From SHLQ01 sp964451305 (GTDB lineage: Bacteria; Actinomycetota; Acidimicrobiia; Acidimicrobiales; SHLQ01): a stretch of DNA of 64,000 bases. Position numbers and translations under genes: made by a program. Each line of letters opens with the position of its first letter. The stretch's first letter is position 1. Below the pieces are notes generated by a model, which saw only the letters and a program-made list of their open reading frames with translations, had not been told where the DNA came from and ran no database searches. The stretch spans positions 1 to 64,000 of the forward strand of contig CAYVHV010000004.1 in NCBI GenBank assembly GCA_964451305.1, in the 5' to 3' direction. Of this stretch, positions 33,686 to 42,983 are shown piece after piece.

Positions 33686-35230
33686 ATGACCGACACTTCA
33701 CAAGCTCATTCCGCGTCCGACGGACTCGCTATCTTCGGTGAGTTCGCAGCCGACGGCCAGGGGTCCTATGACAACGCGGTGCAGCGGTTCAAAGAGCGCA
33801 ATATTGTGTTGCCGACTTTCGCTCAGCTTCGTGAACCGTCGACGATTCCACAGACGATCGTCGATCAGTTGCAAACGGTCGAGAAGGATGCACCGGACGC
33901 GCGGAACCTGTTCCGCGTGCACTGGTACAACGAGCATGCCGATGGGCCGGGCGAGAACTTTCCTGGATTTGTCGACGTACCCACCCACGTAGAACTTCCG
34001 AGCGAAATGACCGGTGTCGATGCCCGCATCGTGCTCGCATTCGGCAATCGCTTCCCGATGATCAGAGCACACAAGGTCCTTGCGGCGTACAGCTGTCTTG
34101 TCGCACGCCTCGTCACCGGCCGCTTCGACCCAACTCAAAACCGGGCGATCTGGCCATCGACCGGCAATTACGCACGCGGCGGCATTGCCATCAGCAAGAT
34201 CATGGACGTCCGCGGTGTGGCCATCCTTCCGGAGGGCATGAGCCGGGAGCGTTTCGAATGGCTGAACCGATGGACGATCAACCCTGAAGAAGACGTCATC
34301 AAGACCTTCGGCACCGAGAGCAACGTCAAAGAGATCTACGACGCTTGCAACGAACTTTCGCTCGACCCGACGAACGTCATTCTCAACCAGTTCAGCGAGT
34401 TCTCAAACCACGTCGGCCACTACGCCGTGACCGGCCCGTCGCTCGAGACCGTGTTCAACCACGTCACGAAAGACAGCGGCGGGAAGCTCGCAGCCTATGT
34501 CTCGGCATCGGGCTCGGCCGGAACCCTCGGTGCTGGCGATTACTTGAAGGATCAACACGGAGCCAAGATCGTCGCCGTCGAGGCGCTCGAGTGTCCAACG
34601 ATGCTCTACAACGGCTTCGGCGAGCACAACATCCAAGGCATTGGCGACAAGCACATCCCACTGATTCACAACGTCACCAACACCGACCTCGTGGTTGGTG
34701 TGAGCGACGATTCGACGAATCGCCTCGACATCATGTTCAACACTCCCGCTGGTAAGCGAGTACTCGCCGAGCGCGGCGTCGATCCAACGCTCGCCGACAT
34801 GCTCGTCGACTTTGGGTACTCCTCGATCTGCAACACACTCGCTGCGATCACGGCAGCGAAGGCCATGAACCTCGGACCTGATGACGTGGTCATGTCGGTC
34901 GCGACCGATGGCTCGGACCTCTACAACTCGGACCGTGAGCGCATCATGAGCGAGAACTACGCCGGAGGATTCGAGGAGCCAGACGCGAACGACGTGTTCG
35001 AAAACCATCTGGCTGGTTTGCCCACCGAACACATGATGATGGGTGATGTCGAGCGAAACCGCGTGTTCAACCTCGGCTACTACACATGGGTCGAACAGCA
35101 AGGTGTCGACATCCCTGACTTCGAAGCACGCCGCGACCAGCAATGGTGGGGTGGCCTACGCAGCCTCGCCGACACGTGGGACGGCATGATTACCGACTTC
35201 AATCAAGCCACCGGCGCGAGCTTTAGCTAG
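33686..35230 (+). CDS. Fold-type II PLP-dependent lyase-like protein
   Basis: 514 residues with cysteine-synthase/threonine-dehydratase features. The probable PLP lysine is K130 in 'MIRAHKVLAAY', the substrate loop is 'STGNYARGG' (158-166), and the phosphate-binding glycine loop is 'SASGSAGTLGAGDY'. An N-terminal extension of about 100 residues and a long C terminus set it apart from ordinary cysteine synthases. In anaerobic urate clusters the PLP enzyme is diaminopropionate ammonia-lyase (YgeX). This protein is not YgeX but could do a comparable beta-elimination on a C3 amino acid. It overlaps the next PLP gene by one base (TAGTG). Confidence 0.75.
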   Translation: MTDTSQAHSASDGLAIFGEFAADGQGSYDNAVQRFKERNIVLPTFAQLREPSTIPQTIVDQLQTVEKDAPDARNLFRVHWYNEHADGPGENFPGFVDVPTHVELPSEMTGVDARIVLAFGNRFPMIRAHKVLAAYSCLVARLVTGRFDPTQNRAIWPSTGNYARGGIAISKIMDVRGVAILPEGMSRERFEWLNRWTINPEEDVIKTFGTESNVKEIYDACNELSLDPTNVILNQFSEFSNHVGHYAVTGPSLETVFNHVTKDSGGKLAAYVSASGSAGTLGAGDYLKDQHGAKIVAVEALECPTMLYNGFGEHNIQGIGDKHIPLIHNVTNTDLVVGVSDDSTNRLDIMFNTPAGKRVLAERGVDPTLADMLVDFGYSSICNTLAAITAAKAMNLGPDDVVMSVATDGSDLYNSDRERIMSENYAGGFEEPDANDVFENHLAGLPTEHMMMGDVERNRVFNLGYYTWVEQQGVDIPDFEARRDQQWWGGLRSLADTWDGMITDFNQATGASFS

Positions 35231-36315
35231 TGGTTGAGCAAAACCCGTTCCTGCGGTACCGCGAGCGTCTGGATAGCTACGCAGCGGTCCGTGACGGGGC
35301 GATGTCTGACGAGCAGTGGGTCGACATCGTGAGTTCGCTCGATGATGCGATCTCTGGCATCGAAGGCCACGGGTTTGTCGAAACCCCCATCATTCAAGCG
35401 ACCGAACTGGCCGAGGCTGCTGGGCTCGACATCGACCTCTGGATCAAGGCCGAACCACACAATGTCGGTGGCTCGCACAAAGCTCGGCACCTGATGGGCG
35501 CAGCAATCCATATGCTCGTCGCCGAAGCATTGGGTGCGCCGAAGACCGAACGGCTCGCCATTGCCAGCTGCGGCAATGCGGCCATGGGCGCAGGCGTCGT
35601 CGCCGCAGCCATGCAACGCCCCCTAGATGTCTTCGTGCCTACGTGGGCCGACCAATCGATCGTGACCCGGCTCACCGATCTTTCGGCATCCGTGCACCCG
35701 AGCGAACGGCGTGAAGGCGAGATCGGCGACCCGGCATACCTACGATTCCGTGAAGCGGTCGAAGCTGGCGCCGGAGCGTTCAGCGTGCAGGGCACTGATA
35801 CGCCGACCACGTTCGACGGTGGCCGCACGCTCGGGTGGGAACTTGCCGATCAGCTCCCCGACATCGACGCGCTGTACATCCAAGTTGGCGGGGGAGCGCT
35901 CTCTACCGCGGTGTCGATGGCCATTCCTGATGCTCGCCTTCACCCGGTGCAGGCCGAAGGCTGCGCCCCCCTTCGCCGGGCCTGGGACCTGCTCTCGCCC
36001 GACTTCGACTGGGACGACGCTGCCGCCAACCCCGAGAAGTACATGTGGGCGTGGGATGGGCCAGAGAGCTTCGCTACCGGCATCCTCGATGACATCACCT
36101 ACGACTGGCTGCCGTTACTCAAGCGCACGCAGGCAACTGGCGGCGAGCCGATCGTCGCTCCCGAGACTCTTGTCGTGGGGGCCTACGAGATGGCTCATGC
36201 TCACACCGATATCCCGGTCTGTTCGACCGGCGCTGCTGGGCTTTCCGGGTTGCTCACCCAGCCTCCCCCATCCCAGGAACGTGTTGTGCTCCTGTTCACC
36301 GGAATCGACCGCTAA
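35230..36315 (+). CDS. Second fold-type II PLP-dependent enzyme (threonine-synthase/dehydratase-like)
   Basis: 361 residues. PLP lysine K84 lies in 'GGSHKARHLMG', the substrate-binding loop is 'ASCGNAAMGAG', and the phosphate loop is 'QVGGGALSTAV'. Starts with a GTG that shares a base with the preceding TAG stop. The direct pairing of two different PLP lyase-type proteins suggests either sequential reactions or a complex. The likely product class is keto acid plus ammonia. I cannot assign a substrate from sequence. Confidence 0.78.
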   Translation: MVEQNPFLRYRERLDSYAAVRDGAMSDEQWVDIVSSLDDAISGIEGHGFVETPIIQATELAEAAGLDIDLWIKAEPHNVGGSHKARHLMGAAIHMLVAEALGAPKTERLAIASCGNAAMGAGVVAAAMQRPLDVFVPTWADQSIVTRLTDLSASVHPSERREGEIGDPAYLRFREAVEAGAGAFSVQGTDTPTTFDGGRTLGWELADQLPDIDALYIQVGGGALSTAVSMAIPDARLHPVQAEGCAPLRRAWDLLSPDFDWDDAAANPEKYMWAWDGPESFATGILDDITYDWLPLLKRTQATGGEPIVAPETLVVGAYEMAHAHTDIPVCSTGAAGLSGLLTQPPPSQERVVLLFTGIDR

Positions 36316-36324
36316 CGTTCGAGC

Positions 36325-37044
36325 GTGCCTACTCCACATATCAACGCAGCTGACGGGGCCTTTGCCTCGACCGTCCTGATGCCCGGTGATCCACTCCGAG
36401 CAAAGCACATCGCGGACATGTTCCTCGACGATGCCGAAGAAGTAACGAACGTGCGCGGCATGCTTGGCTTCACCGGTGTCTTCGAAGGCGCCCCGGTGTC
36501 GGTCATGGCGTCAGGGATGGGCATGCCGTCTGCCGCGATCTACATCACCGAACTCGTCCGTCATTACGGCGTCTCACGGATCATCCGAGTGGGCACTGCG
36601 GGGGTGTACCAACCGCACCTCAAGCTCCGGCAGATCGTCGTGGCCACCGAAGCGGTCACCAACTCCAACCTGCCAGAGCTCATCGGCGCACCGACCCCGA
36701 TCGCAGCCACACCACGCATGCTCGACGTTGTCGCAGAGGTGAGCGCTGCTAACGGGGTGAGCCTCGAGCTCGGGACCGTTTTCACATCTGACATCTTCTA
36801 CGAAGCGAACGATGAGGCCCAGACCCGTCACACCGAAGCGGGCGTCCTCGCGGTCGAGATGGAGACCGCAGCGCTGTATTCAATCTGCGCGGTCGAAGGT
36901 GCCGAGGCGTTATCGATGTTCACGCTGACCGATCACCTCGTCACGGGCGAGCACCTGAGCTCTGACGAACGACAACTCACGGTCGACGAAATGCTCGAAC
37001 TCGGGTTGCGTACAGCGGTCGCGGCAGACGAGTCGAGCACGTAG
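36325..37044 (+). CDS. deoD: Purine nucleoside phosphorylase, DeoD type
   Basis: 239 residues, standard length for the hexameric family. Motifs are 'MPGDPLRAKHIADMFL' at the N terminus, 'ASGMGMPSAAIYITEL', 'RVGTAGV' (phosphate site) and 'AVEMETAALYSIC' (base/ribose site), with catalytic Asp in 'TLTDHLVTGE'. It cleaves purine (deoxy)nucleosides with phosphate to free base and (deoxy)ribose 1-phosphate in the cytoplasm. It sits in the purine run and supplies bases to the molybdenum hydroxylases; the BMP transporter would supply nucleosides. Start is the GTG at 36325. Confidence 0.93.
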   Translation: MPTPHINAADGAFASTVLMPGDPLRAKHIADMFLDDAEEVTNVRGMLGFTGVFEGAPVSVMASGMGMPSAAIYITELVRHYGVSRIIRVGTAGVYQPHLKLRQIVVATEAVTNSNLPELIGAPTPIAATPRMLDVVAEVSAANGVSLELGTVFTSDIFYEANDEAQTRHTEAGVLAVEMETAALYSICAVEGAEALSMFTLTDHLVTGEHLSSDERQLTVDEMLELGLRTAVAADESST

Positions 37045-37046
37045 CT

Positions 37047-38549
37047 ATGGCTGAACGTCTCACGTTCGGAACCGCAGGACTTCGGGCGCCGCTCGGCGAT
37101 GGCCCACTGCGGATGAACGTGCGCGTCATCGAGCAGGTAGCGACGGCGATCGCAAAATGGCTTCCATCCGGCTCCACCGTTGTTATCGGTCGAGACGCAC
37201 GCCATGGCAGCGAAGACTTCGCCAACGTCACTGCTCGGGTGCTGCTCGACAACGGCCATTCGCCGCGCATGTTCGCAGACCCGGTTCCAACACCGGTCGT
37301 GGCCCATGAGGTTCTTCGAAGCACGGCGGCTGCAGGAGTGATGGTCACCGCCAGCCACAACCCGGCGACAGACAACGGCTACAAGGTGTACGCGAACGAC
37401 GGCGGGCAGATCCTCGGTGAGGACGCTGCGATCATCGAGGCAACCATGGGCTCACTGCCATTGCCCGACGACGTGGATACGGCCCTGCCCGACTCGGTCG
37501 AGTTGCTTGGAGAGGCCGAAGTCGACGCGTACCTCGACACGATCTCAACCGTTTCGACACGCGATGCCGATCAGCCCGGGATCGCAATCGCATACACCGC
37601 GCTCCACGGAGTCGGAGGCGACCTGTTCGTCCGCGCACTCGAAGCTGACGGTCATCGGGTCGTCTCAGTTCCCGAACAGCACGAACCCGACCCGGACTTT
37701 CCCACCGCTGCGTTCCCAAACCCCGAAGAACCGGGAACCCTTGATCTGGTGATGGAACTGGCCGATAGCGAAGGCGTCGACCTCGTGCTTGCGAACGACC
37801 CCGATGCAGACCGTCTCGCAGTAGCGGTGCGTCGTGAAGCGGGTTGGGAACGCTTGACCGGCGACGAAATTGGCGTGCTTCTCGGCGACCAAATTCTCGG
37901 CAAAGCCCTCAGCAGCGATGTGGCCGGCTCGGTTGCAACGACCATCGTGTCGTCATCGTTACTCGCAAAGATCGCTACGGCTGGTGGCGTGCAATGCCAT
38001 ACCACCCTGACCGGCTTCAAGTGGCTGGCACGAGCCGCCGATGACGATGATGCGCCGCTGCTCTTCGCCTATGAAGAAGCCCTCGGCTACGCAGTGACAC
38101 CAACGCTTCGGGACAAAGACGGGATTTCGGCCGGAGTTGCGTTCGCAGAGTTGGTTGCATCCCTGCCCCACGGCGCGACCGTCGATGATGTACTGCGAGG
38201 AATCCACCGTGCCTACGGGGTGCATGTGAATAGTCAACGCTCGGTGCGCTTCGATGGCGATAACGCAATGAACAAGATGACGGCGGTCATGGCATCACTA
38301 CGCAACGACCCACCGAAGACGATCGGGTCGCTCTCGGTGGTGTCGACGACCGATCTCATCGACGGCACCGATGGGCTGGAAGCGTCCGACGTGCTGATCT
38401 ACGAACTCGACGGCGGCCGGGTGATCATCCGGCCGAGCGGTACCGAACCAAAGGTCAAGGCCTACCTCGAGGTGGTCGACCGTGACCGAGCAATCGCGGT
38501 CGAGCATCTTGGGGAACTCGAGCGCGCAGCAGCGGCGCTGCTCGGCTGA
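37047..38549 (+). CDS. Phosphosugar mutase (PGM2/phosphopentomutase-like)
   Basis: 500 residues of the alpha-D-phosphohexomutase superfamily. The phosphoserine loop is 'TASHNP' (101-106), the metal loop 'DPDADR' (251-256), the sugar loop 'EEALGY' and the phosphate site 'RPSGTEPKVKAY'. The 'FGTAGLRAPLGDGPLRMN' N terminus resembles the PGM2-type branch, which includes phosphopentomutases. Placed 2 bases after deoD, it would convert ribose 1-phosphate to ribose 5-phosphate. Glucose 1/6-phosphate activity is the alternative. Confidence 0.85.
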   Translation: MAERLTFGTAGLRAPLGDGPLRMNVRVIEQVATAIAKWLPSGSTVVIGRDARHGSEDFANVTARVLLDNGHSPRMFADPVPTPVVAHEVLRSTAAAGVMVTASHNPATDNGYKVYANDGGQILGEDAAIIEATMGSLPLPDDVDTALPDSVELLGEAEVDAYLDTISTVSTRDADQPGIAIAYTALHGVGGDLFVRALEADGHRVVSVPEQHEPDPDFPTAAFPNPEEPGTLDLVMELADSEGVDLVLANDPDADRLAVAVRREAGWERLTGDEIGVLLGDQILGKALSSDVAGSVATTIVSSSLLAKIATAGGVQCHTTLTGFKWLARAADDDDAPLLFAYEEALGYAVTPTLRDKDGISAGVAFAELVASLPHGATVDDVLRGIHRAYGVHVNSQRSVRFDGDNAMNKMTAVMASLRNDPPKTIGSLSVVSTTDLIDGTDGLEASDVLIYELDGGRVIIRPSGTEPKVKAYLEVVDRDRAIAVEHLGELERAAAALLG

Positions 38550-38574
38550 AAACGCGTACGTGGGTGAGCCGAAT

Positions 38575-39948
38575 TTACGGTTGTTGGAAGCGTCGAGCTG
38601 CCGCTGCATGGCGGGGCAGATTTTCTTCGAGTTCCGAGCTGACCAACGCTCCGTTTTCGACGACGAGCTCTCCGGCCACGATTGTGTGCCACGCATGGTG
38701 CGGGCCTGTCCGTAACCAGCCCTCGACCAGATCGTCGACGACACCGGCAAAGATCGGACCGTCGAGTTTCCAGATCGCAATGTCTGCAACCGCGCCGACG
38801 GAGATCTCTCCGAGCTCTCCGACTCGGCCGAGACATCCAGCGCCACCTCGTGTCGCAACCTCCAACGCCGTGCGGGCGGTCATGGCGTCGGCTCCCGAGG
38901 TCAGCTTGCCTTGCAGCATCGCCAATCGAGCTTCCTGCCACAGCGATGCACTATCGGCGGACGACGATCCGTCGCACCCGAGTCCCACGTGGCAGCCAGC
39001 GCGCCGGAGGTCGACGACGGGTGCGATGCCAGAGCTGAGAATCATGTTCGAACTTGGGCAATGGGCAATGCCGACGCCCGCGGCGCCGAGTCGAGCGATC
39101 TCGTCGGGGTTTGGTCGAACCACGTGGGCACCCCATGTGCGATCGGTCATCCAACCCACATCCTCATAGAGATCGACCGGGCGCATGCCAAATGTGGCGA
39201 GCGCGAACTCGTCGTCCTCTGCGTTCTCGGCCAGGTGGGTGTGGAGGCGCACGTCGAGCGTTTCGGCGAGCTCAGCGGTCCGACGCATCAGATCTGGAGT
39301 GACCGTGAAGGGACTCGTGGGAGCCAATGCAATCTGGATCATGGAGCCATGGCTCGGGTCGTGCCAGCGTTCGACGTGCATCTTTGAGTTCGCGAGGATG
39401 TCGTCTTCGGGAAGGACCGCATCATCGGGCGGGAGGCCACCGTCTTTGACCGACAGGCTCATCGATCCGTACGTCGGATGGAAGCGCATTCCGAGGTCTT
39501 GAGCAGCCGCGATTTCTGCGGCGAGCAGGTCACCTGCGCGCGGCGGGTGCAGGTAGTGGTGGTCGGTCGAGGTCGTGCAGCCCGATAGCGCAAGCTCGCC
39601 GAGGCCGACCCACGCAGCCAGGTACTCCGATTCCTCATCGATGTTCGCGGTCCAGATTGGATATAGCGCTTGGAGCCAGCCGAACAGTGGTTTGTCGGTC
39701 ATTGGATTCCACGCCCGAGTGAGGTTCTGAAAGAGGTGATGATGCGCGTTGATCAGACCGGGTGTGACCAGCTGATCTGTTGCATCGATCACGTTGTGTG
39801 CGTCGGGCTTCGGGTCTGCGGAGCTGCCGACGCCGGTAATGACGCCGTTGGCACACGAGACCCAACCTCCTCGAATCTCACGGCGCGAGTCATCGACGGT
39901 TGCAACGACAGCCGCGTTCTCGATCAGCAAGTCAGCGGTCTGTGTCAT
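38575..39948 (-). CDS. 8-oxoguanine-deaminase-like amidohydrolase
   Basis: 457 residues, complete amidohydrolase with N- and C-terminal beta segments. Ligands are 'NAHHHLFQNLTRAW' (HxH), 'LHTHLAENAEDDEF', 'AHCPSSNMILSSG' and 'LGCDGSSSADS'. The 'HHHLFQNLTRA' segment and overall length match 8-oxoguanine deaminases (product: urate) within the ATZ/TRZ chlorohydrolase group; guanine or isoguanine-type deamination is the nearest alternative. It converges with the mutase gene. It feeds the same pathway, supplying urate without xanthine oxidation. Confidence 0.78.
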   Translation of the reverse strand: MTQTADLLIENAAVVATVDDSRREIRGGWVSCANGVITGVGSSADPKPDAHNVIDATDQLVTPGLINAHHHLFQNLTRAWNPMTDKPLFGWLQALYPIWTANIDEESEYLAAWVGLGELALSGCTTSTDHHYLHPPRAGDLLAAEIAAAQDLGMRFHPTYGSMSLSVKDGGLPPDDAVLPEDDILANSKMHVERWHDPSHGSMIQIALAPTSPFTVTPDLMRRTAELAETLDVRLHTHLAENAEDDEFALATFGMRPVDLYEDVGWMTDRTWGAHVVRPNPDEIARLGAAGVGIAHCPSSNMILSSGIAPVVDLRRAGCHVGLGCDGSSSADSASLWQEARLAMLQGKLTSGADAMTARTALEVATRGGAGCLGRVGELGEISVGAVADIAIWKLDGPIFAGVVDDLVEGWLRTGPHHAWHTIVAGELVVENGALVSSELEENLPRHAAAARRFQQP

Positions 39949-40057
39949 CTTCTGGGCCTCCGGCTCGCCCGTGAGAATACCACTGGTCGAGTGTGGGAAT
40001 CGGGTTCGCTAGAGGACTCCCGGTAGGGCTGCTGTCGGGCGCTACGGGCGGTTCAGT

Positions 40058-40744
40058 TCAGCCTGGGCAGTCGAAGAATGTTCCGTCGTACGTGCAGGTT
40101 CCGAGGAGCTCCCCGGTTTGGTCGAATGCTTCGACCATGAGGTCCGATGCAGTATCTGCGCGTGCGGCGAGCAGTGCAAACCCCTCTGCGTCGGGGGCGA
40201 CTTCGTCAAAGCCTCGGTTGCCGGTGAGCCGGACTCGCTCGACCTGTTCACCGACCTGTGCCCGGAATACTCCAACTCCTCCGCTTACGGCCCAGCCAGA
40301 GTCGGTCAATGTCGTTGCGCGAGAGGTCAGTCCTCGATCGATCGTTACACCTGCGGCGCCGGCGCCCGATGCTGCTCGGATCCACCAGGTTGGTTCAGGC
40401 CCACTGCCAAAGTCGGTCTCTTCGAGGAACGCCCCGACCTGTAGCCCCTCGACGGTCCTGCGGGCTTCGTCGGTCGAGAAGGCGAGGCTTGCCGGTGGTT
40501 CCGTGCTCGTCGTCGTGGTCGATTCGGCGCTATCGGCTGGCTGATCATTCGATGGTGGTTCGGGCAGCGGTTCGGTTGCCTGCGTCGTACTAGGGGTCTC
40601 GCCCGGGACCACGATGTTGCCGTCAAAGTCTCGGATGACGATCTCTTCTTCGACCTCGCCTCCGCATGCGGCCGCGATGAGCGCTATGCAGATCACCGCT
40701 GCGAGTTTGCTGATTAACCTCTTGATGCGACTCCCTGTTTTCAT
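40058..40744 (-). CDS. Hypothetical lipoprotein with acidic/Thr-rich linker
   Basis: 228 residues. A basic start, hydrophobic core and lipobox 'LIAAACGG' (about 20-28) mark a lipoprotein. A Thr/Pro/Glu linker (about 48-90) precedes a small globular C-terminal domain containing 'FLEETDFGSGPEPTWWIRAA' and ending 'GTCTYDGTFFDCPG', with a Cys pair that may form a disulfide. No family recognised. Transcribed from a divergent region shared with the gene at 40872. Confidence 0.6.
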   Translation of the reverse strand: MKTGSRIKRLISKLAAVICIALIAAACGGEVEEEIVIRDFDGNIVVPGETPSTTQATEPLPEPPSNDQPADSAESTTTTSTEPPASLAFSTDEARRTVEGLQVGAFLEETDFGSGPEPTWWIRAASGAGAAGVTIDRGLTSRATTLTDSGWAVSGGVGVFRAQVGEQVERVRLTGNRGFDEVAPDAEGFALLAARADTASDLMVEAFDQTGELLGTCTYDGTFFDCPG

Positions 40745-40871
40745 GCGTCATAATCGGCGCGAGCCTGCGGCATTTAAGGCCGCTGATGAAATCGTCCACG
40801 ACACGTTTGTTCAGCATCGGTGACGAGGCGTCCGCGCTGCGGGCCTACGGCTCGCGCAATACAGTTGGCAT

Positions 40872-41306
40872 ATGCCAGCACCGGAGACGCATGCGAGTGG
40901 TCGGGTGGCGCTCGCGGCGTTGTCTGTGATCGCGATCGGGCTGCTCTTCATTCCGCTCGCCACCGGCGTGGACGACTTTCCGCTGTCGACCCAACCAATG
41001 TTCGCTGCGGCACGTGAGCAGCAGGTCGAGTTCGTCACCGCGCGAGCGGTCGACCCGGACGGTCAGATCGTCGGCCTCACGATGAATCAGCTGGCCCGAA
41101 CCGATGATCCTCTCGTCGCTGAGCGAGTGCTCGCTCGCGCAGTCGAGGAAGACTCGCTCGCTGCGCTCTGCACCGACATTGCTCGCCGCCTGTCTGGACA
41201 GATCGATGCGGTCGAGGTCATCTCGGTGACCTATGACCTCGATGACCGAGGGGCTGACGCCGATGCGATCGATGTCGAGATCCTCTTTCGCTGCGAGCTC
41301 CCATGA
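40872..41306 (+). CDS. Membrane-anchored small protein, partner of HTTM-like gene
   Basis: 144 residues with one N-terminal transmembrane helix (about 12-32), 'DDFPLSTQPMFA' just outside it, then a soluble domain. Its stop overlaps the start of the HTTM-like gene (ATGA), so the two form a translationally coupled pair. A 'plus short PMFA protein' arrangement before HTTM-type genes is what I would expect of a two-component membrane enzyme, but function is unknown. Confidence 0.6.
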   Translation: MPAPETHASGRVALAALSVIAIGLLFIPLATGVDDFPLSTQPMFAAAREQQVEFVTARAVDPDGQIVGLTMNQLARTDDPLVAERVLARAVEEDSLAALCTDIARRLSGQIDAVEVISVTYDLDDRGADADAIDVEILFRCELP

Positions 41307-42139
41307 AGGCCGTTGCGTGGCTCACACCGTTGGTCGTTGAGCACGACTTCATCCGATGGCGCCAGTGGTCCGGCGTGGTCATCGCGGTGTACCTGCTCGC
41401 CCGTGCGCCAGCGTTGACATCGTTCATCGGAACCTGGCAACCGGTCGGCGTCCTGTTCTGGAGTGACGGCCCCTTTTCCCCGGTCATGGTCTGGGTACTT
41501 TGGTCCGCCGCCCTGCTCGGGTCATTGGGCTTGCTGCAGCCGTTGCGCGTGCTTCGTTTCTTCACCCCAATCGGTGCAGTCGCCGCCCTCATCTTGTTCA
41601 CACACCGCTCATCGGGCGGCCAGATCCTGTGGTTCGATATCCTTCCAGCGCTCCACCTTCTCGCTCTGGCAGCGGCGGGGGTTCGCTTCGATCCACTACG
41701 AGCTGGTTGGGCGATGCGGCTGGCCGCGTTGACAACGGTAGCGACGTATGTCCTCGCGGGAATTGCAAAGCTGCGATCGGGAGGTGTTGCGTGGATCGCC
41801 GACGGCGCGCTCGAGCGCCAGATTTCCTTCTCCGCCCGTCGGTTCGACGCGCTCGGCGGTTCGCCGTCACCAATCGCGGAGTGGTTCTTGGACCTGCGGG
41901 GTGCATCGATCCCACTCGCAGTTGGGGTTCTCGCCATCGAGCTTGGGGCTCCGTTGGCTCTCCTAGGACGCCGTTCCGCTCTGGTGTGGTCGATCGCAGC
42001 CTGGGTCATGCATGTGGTGATCGCCACCACGCTGTTCGTGGTTTTTCATTGGCCACTCTTCGGGGTCGCATTCGTTCCGCTCATTCTCGTGAGCTCCGCG
42101 AATAGAGTTGGCGCATGCAACTCGGAACGATTCGGTTAG
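41303..42139 (+). CDS. HTTM-like multi-pass membrane protein
   Basis: 278 residues with about six to seven hydrophobic helices. The charged loop 'VVEHDFIRWRQWSG' before the first helix, 'HRSSGGQILWFDILPALHLLALA' (key H, W-F-D), and 'GIAKLRSGGVAWIADGALERQI' match the HTTM (vitamin-K-dependent-carboxylase-like) membrane family. The substrate is unknown. It overlaps the upstream gene by 4 bases and the downstream FAH-family gene by 25 bases. Confidence 0.65.
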   Translation: MKAVAWLTPLVVEHDFIRWRQWSGVVIAVYLLARAPALTSFIGTWQPVGVLFWSDGPFSPVMVWVLWSAALLGSLGLLQPLRVLRFFTPIGAVAALILFTHRSSGGQILWFDILPALHLLALAAAGVRFDPLRAGWAMRLAALTTVATYVLAGIAKLRSGGVAWIADGALERQISFSARRFDALGGSPSPIAEWFLDLRGASIPLAVGVLAIELGAPLALLGRRSALVWSIAAWVMHVVIATTLFVVFHWPLFGVAFVPLILVSSANRVGACNSERFG

Positions 42140-42972
42140 GTCACGCAGAAGGCACGCGAGCAGTCCGGGTGGACGGCGACGAGTTGGTTCTCCTCGACGC
42201 TGTCGACGTTGGTCAACTCCTCGCATCCGGGGGAGTGGGCGAGGTCCGAGACATCGACGGTGAACGGCTGGACGCGTCCGCAGCTGACTGGGCACCACTC
42301 GTGACGACACCGAACAAGATCGTCTGTGTCGGACTGAACTACGCCGACCATATTGTGGAGATGGGCAATGAGCCACCCGAATACCCAACGTGTTTTTCAA
42401 AGTTCAGCGGCGCGCTCATTGGTGCAAATGACGACCTGCAACTTCCACCCAGCTCCGTATCGGTTCAGAACGACTGGGAGGCAGAGCTCTGCATCGTCAT
42501 TGGAACGGCCGGCCGAGAAATCTCTCCGAACTCGGCACTCGAGCACGTTGCTGGCTACACGGTTTTTAACGACTTCTCGGTCCGTGACTGGCAGAAACGC
42601 ACATCGCAATTTCTTCTCGGTAAGACCTTCGAACGAGGATCAGCGCTTGGACCCGTCATGACGACCACCGATGTTCTCGGAGACGGCAGCGGCTTAGCAA
42701 TCTCGTCGTCCATCGACGGTGAGCTGAAGCAGTCGTCGAATACCGAGCACCTCGTCTTCGACGTCGTGCATCTCGTCTCTGAATTGTCGAAGGTAATCAC
42801 CCTCCAGCCCGGGGATCTGATCGCTACCGGAACCCCTGGCGGGGTTGGTGCAGCACGCACACCGCCGCAATGGCTCGTTCCTGGCAATGAGCTCGTGATC
42901 GCAATCGAGGGCATCGGCGAAATTCGTAATACTTGTGTGGCAGACCCGAATGATCTACCGGCGTTCCGCTAG
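42115..42972 (+). CDS. Fumarylacetoacetate hydrolase family protein
   Basis: 285 residues. The C-terminal FAH fold (about 65-275) shows 'VCVGLNYADHIVEMG', the metal-binding acidic 'DWEAELCIVIG', 'GYTVFNDFSVRDWQ', 'GKTFERGSALGPV' and 'GDLIATGTPGGVG'. Members cleave or decarboxylate beta-diketo acids such as acylpyruvates or oxaloacetate. In an ammonia/keto-acid-producing neighbourhood, an oxaloacetate- or acylpyruvate-type role is possible but not shown. Starts inside the 3' end of the HTTM-like gene. Confidence 0.85.
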   Translation: MQLGTIRLGHAEGTRAVRVDGDELVLLDAVDVGQLLASGGVGEVRDIDGERLDASAADWAPLVTTPNKIVCVGLNYADHIVEMGNEPPEYPTCFSKFSGALIGANDDLQLPPSSVSVQNDWEAELCIVIGTAGREISPNSALEHVAGYTVFNDFSVRDWQKRTSQFLLGKTFERGSALGPVMTTTDVLGDGSGLAISSSIDGELKQSSNTEHLVFDVVHLVSELSKVITLQPGDLIATGTPGGVGAARTPPQWLVPGNELVIAIEGIGEIRNTCVADPNDLPAFR

Positions 42973-42983
42973 CCGGCGAGTCT

